Assembly: GCA_000620005.1 (NCBI GenBank) | Contig: JHVF01000001.1 | Location: forward strand, 52,565-116,564 | Length of the DNA stretch: 64,000 bases | From: Metamycoplasma spumans ATCC 19526 | Lineage (GTDB): Bacteria; Bacillota_I; Bacilli_A; Mycoplasmatales; Metamycoplasmataceae | Direction of reading: 5' to 3' | Shown here: in pieces, positions 61,394 through 64,000 of the stretch | Layout: each line of letters opens with the position of its first letter | Numbering within the stretch: the first letter of the stretch is position 1 | The notes under the pieces: generated by a model | Database searches by the model: none | What the model was told of the DNA's origin: nothing | Seen by the model: only the letters and a program-made list of their open reading frames with translations | Translations under genes and position numbers: made by a program

Positions 61394-61434
61394 TAGCTTG
61401 GAAAAAGAATATAACCAGGCTATTTTTTTATTTG
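61394..61434 (+). terminator. Terminator after tex
   Basis: TAGCTTGG / CCAGGCTA arms with one mismatch around an A+T-rich loop, followed by seven T's. Confidence 0.6.
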
Positions 61435-61494
61435 AAAATCAATATTTTTTTAACATCTTTAATTTTAATTAAACGAAAAATTAGTTTTGTGGTA

Positions 61495-61630
61495 AAATAA
61501 AGCAGTACATTTACGTACTGGTAAATTCAAATAAATTTCACATACATTTAATTTATCAAACACTATTGTGGATTCAAATGCTAGTGTTAATTTGTATTAA
61601 TGCATATTGTTCGAAGCAATAGGAAGAATA
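61495..61630 (+). promoter_or_regulatory. Possible structured rpsB leader
   Basis: In the 269-bp gap before rpsB: a hairpin CAGTAC-ATTTAC-GTACTG (61503-61520), and TATTG / CAATA arms with TTCGAAG between (61605-61621). Ribosomal protein S2 operons often have autoregulatory leaders; this is a candidate only. Confidence 0.35.
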
Positions 61631-61654
61631 ACAAATAAGAAAAGGATTATTAAA

Positions 61655-62515
61655 ATGTCAGAAAAAGTACAAGAACAAAAAGTTCAAGCAACAAATGACC
61701 CAGTTATCGTTTCACGTGAAAAATTATTAGAAGCTGGAACATATTTCGGTCACAGAGCAAGTCAATGAAATCCAAAAATGAAACAATACATTTATGGAAA
61801 AAGAATGGGAATTCATATTATTGATATCGCTAAAACACAAAAAACTTTAGAATACGCTTACAAACTATTAAGCAAAATGGCTCAAAAACCAATCTCATTT
61901 ATTTGAGTAGGAACAAAAAAACAAGCCAAAAAAGCTATTGAAGCTGCTGCTGAAAGAACAAATTCAGTTTATGTTTCAGAACGTTGATTAGGTGGAACAT
62001 TAACAAACTCATCAACCATTTTTAGAAGTGTTAGAGAATTAGAAAGATTAGAAGAACTACAAAAAAATGGTTACAAAGGTTACACCAAAAAAGAAGGTTT
62101 AGTAATGGACAAAAAAATTGCTAAACTACAAAAAAACTTAGGTGGTATTAGAAAATTAGCTGGTAAAACTGCTATGCCACAAGTTATGATTTCAGCATCA
62201 CCAATCGATGATGAAATTGCTATTAGAGAAGCTAAGAAAAAAGGTTTAAAAATCTTTGCTATCCAAGATACAAACTCAGATCCAGATCTAGTTGACTTTG
62301 TTATCCCAGCAAACGATGACTCAGTTAAATCAATTACTTTAATTACAACTATCTTAGCTGACGCTATTGCTGCTGGTCGTGGAGAAGCTCAATTATTTGC
62401 TTACCAACCAAACGAAAAAATCGTTTTACCTGAAGAACAAAAATCAGAAAATAGCGAAAGAAAACCAAGACAATTTGTAAAAAGAGAAGCTCCTAAAAAA
62501 GAAGAACAAAACTAA
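61655..62515 (+). CDS. rpsB: 30S ribosomal protein S2
   Basis: 286 residues. [44 protein letters not shown] and the [19 protein letters not shown] segments are all typical S2. A Lys/Glu-rich tail (~30 residues) extends beyond the usual length. Start preceded by AAAGGA. Followed after 18 nt by tsf, the common rpsB-tsf operon. Confidence 0.97.
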
Positions 62516-62533
62516 TAAAGGCGAGGTATTAAA

Positions 62534-63412
62534 ATGGCTGTAGATCTACAAAAAGTTAAAGAATTAAGAGAAAGAACAAACTCAGGTTTTCTAGACTGTA
62601 AAACAGCTTTAGAAGAAACTGGAAACGATATTGAAAAAGCAATCGAATGATTACAAGAAAAAGGTATCGTTAAAGCTGCTAAAAAAGCAGGAAGAATTGC
62701 CGCTGAAGGTATCGTTAAAGCATTTATTAAAGACAATGTTGCAGTAGTTTTCGAATTAAACTCAGAAACAGATTTCGTTGCTAAAAACCAAATGTTTACA
62801 GAGTTTGCTGACAAGGTAGCAAATGCATTAGTTGAAGCTGATTTTTCAAGTAATGAAGATTTGGCAAAAATTTTAATTGATGGCGTTTCTATTGAAGAAC
62901 ACACAAACACATTAACAGCTAAAATCGGAGAAAAAATTTCATTAAGAAGAGCAATTAAATACGTTGCCAAAGATAATGAAGTTGTTGCTGGTTATACACA
63001 CGCTAATAACCGTGTTGCTGTTGTTTTATTAGCTAAAGGATCAAATCAAGAAAATCTAAGACACGTAGCAATGCATATTGCAGCTTTAAACCCAGCTCAT
63101 TTATTTGAATCTTGCTTAGGTGAACAAGAATTATCAGAAATTAATAATAGAATTGAAAACGACCCTAAATTAGCTGGAAAACCAGAAAAAATTCAAGCTT
63201 CAATGAAAGCTGGAATGTTGAAAAAAGAATTTGTTGAGAGAGGTGTTTTAATGTATCAACCATTTGTAATGGAAGAATCAAAAACAGTTGCTCAATATTT
63301 ATCAGATAGCGGTTTAGAATTAGTTGACGCTACTCGTTTCGAAGTTGGTGAAGGTATCGAAAAAAAGGTTGTTGACTTCGCAGCGGAAGTTGCTGAACAA
63401 ATGGGAAAATAA
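62534..63412 (+). CDS. tsf: Elongation factor Ts
   Basis: 292 residues. [18 protein letters not shown] (EF-Tu contact region), SETDFVAKN, and the IAALNPAHL coiled-coil region. Exchanges GDP on EF-Tu. Start preceded by GCGAGG. Ends in a terminator. Confidence 0.97.
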
Positions 63413-63435
63413 CCTTTTGTATTAATTAATACTGG

Positions 63436-63465
63436 AATAGTGGAATTTATCCACTATTTTTTTAT
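63436..63465 (+). terminator. Terminator of rpsB-tsf
   Basis: AATAGTGGA / TCCACTATT perfect 9-bp stem, five-base loop, T-run. Confidence 0.88.
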
Positions 63466-63700
63466 ACAAAACTAAATTTAATGTCTTATTTTGATTAAAT
63501 AGCAAAATTATGAACAAGAAAATAATTAATGATACTATATAAATTGACTTTTTAAGTTGATGTTATGATCATTTCTATGCAGTACAAATATAAAATTTAC
63601 TATGTTTTTTTTGTTTTAAAATAAACCCATTTTAAGATTATAGATCAAGATTTTTTTTATATTAGGATAAAAAAATTAGACACATTTAAATTTTTCTTTG

Positions 63701-63724
63701 GAGCACGCAATTGTGTGCTCTTTT
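63701..63724 (+). terminator. Orphan terminator-like hairpin
   Basis: GAGCACGCAA / TTGTGTGCTC inverted repeat (one G-T pair) followed by four T's; no coding gene lies between it and the tsf terminator. Confidence 0.5.
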
Positions 63725-63901
63725 AAATTTATTATAATGAAAAAAATAAAAAAAATATACGAAAATACGCCTTTGGCGTGCCTTACGGTTAATAAAGTAG
63801 CATAACACTTTTTTAGCGTGCTTATTTTGCGATTTGAATTTTTGCTAGTAAGCTTTGCCTACACGGCTTGTAGAAAGTTTTAAATTTGGTTAAAAATCTT
63901 T

Positions 63902-64000
63902 TTATAAATAATTGTTAAAACTTTTTCAGTACGAAAAAGGTGTATGATATTTTAAATTTTTTTGTGGTCTTTCAAAGTTGTAATACTTAACGAAACTGTT
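63902..64000 (-). mobile_element. IS transposase C-terminus (IS3-type), cut by the right edge
   Basis: About 32 codons read on the minus strand to TAA at 63902-63904. The piece FVKYYNFERPQKNLKYHTP matches the C-terminal end of the integrase-core transposases of IS3-type elements (FxxYNxxRPHxxLxxxTP). Catalytic residues lie outside. Terminal repeats of the element were not identified. Confidence 0.7.

Larger units (their letters stand above)
63413..63901. other. Intergenic region between tsf and an IS element
   Basis: 489 bases without a gene-length frame. It holds the tsf terminator, a second orphan hairpin (63701-63724), and from about 63765 several short G+C-richer inverted repeats (e.g. 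CGCC-TTT-GGCG) unlike the rest of the window, which may be IS flank. Confidence 0.5.

Noticed and set aside
61600..61625. TTCGAAGCAAT as part of a tRNA T-arm
   Set aside because: No acceptor stem, D-arm or anticodon arm can be built around it.

Overview
The window is from a mollicute genome, most likely a Mycoplasmopsis-type (hominis-group) mycoplasma. UGA is read as tryptophan throughout: almost every long gene runs through in-frame TGA at conserved Trp positions (UvrD, AsnS, GltX, GyrA, PepA, Tex and others). The DNA is very A+T-rich, intergenic gaps are short, and many proteins have lipobox signal peptides. Species cannot be fixed from the sequence alone. I saw no tRNA, rRNA or CRISPR array.

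Layout. 1-17.8 kb is almost entirely minus strand. In transcription order the blocks are: a C39-peptidase ABC exporter; ybeY-era-potD2-potA-potB-potC-potD1 (polyamine-type importer with two substrate-binding proteins flanking potABC); asnS, a GT2-like protein and an RDD membrane protein; then pcrA, a membrane protein resembling a degenerate PAS-GGDEF-EAL protein, and a PepO-type protease cut by the left edge. 17.9-26.8 kb is plus strand: a lipoprotein, gltX, a DUF1934-like gene, plsY, fmt, ung, two tandem leucyl aminopeptidases and an ECF S-component. 27-33.4 kb is mixed: gyrA and a DUF402 gene (minus), a TM2 protein and trmB (plus), and a repeat-bearing surface lipoprotein (minus). 33.5-45.4 kb is plus: a hydrolase, small membrane proteins, a large lipoprotein, CIRCE-dnaK, and a tightly coupled ABC-permease/ATPase/three-lipoprotein operon. 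45.4-49.2 kb is minus: small membrane proteins, a lipoprotein and a probable secreted cysteine peptidase. 49.5-63.4 kb is mainly plus: a Fic protein with an altered active site, a decayed region, gpmI, a minus-strand dimethylargininase-like gene, an exonuclease-like gene, a MATE transporter, an SGNH hydrolase, a proline iminopeptidase, tex, rpsB and tsf. The right edge cuts an IS transposase.

How it fits together: an obligate host-associated cell that scavenges peptides (PepO, two PepA copies, Pip), polyamine-like cations (Pot) and a vitamin (ECF), with a large set of surface lipoproteins. The most interesting items are the degenerate cyclic-di-GMP-type protein beside pcrA, the coupled ABC/triple-lipoprotein operon whose three lipoproteins share a tryptophan-rich motif, the C39 exporter without an obvious precursor peptide, the Fic protein with Gln in place of the catalytic His, the cysteine peptidase/lipoprotein pair, the 246-bp tandem repeat in a surface lipoprotein, and a set of genes that look leaderless (TATAAT 7-9 nt before ATG).
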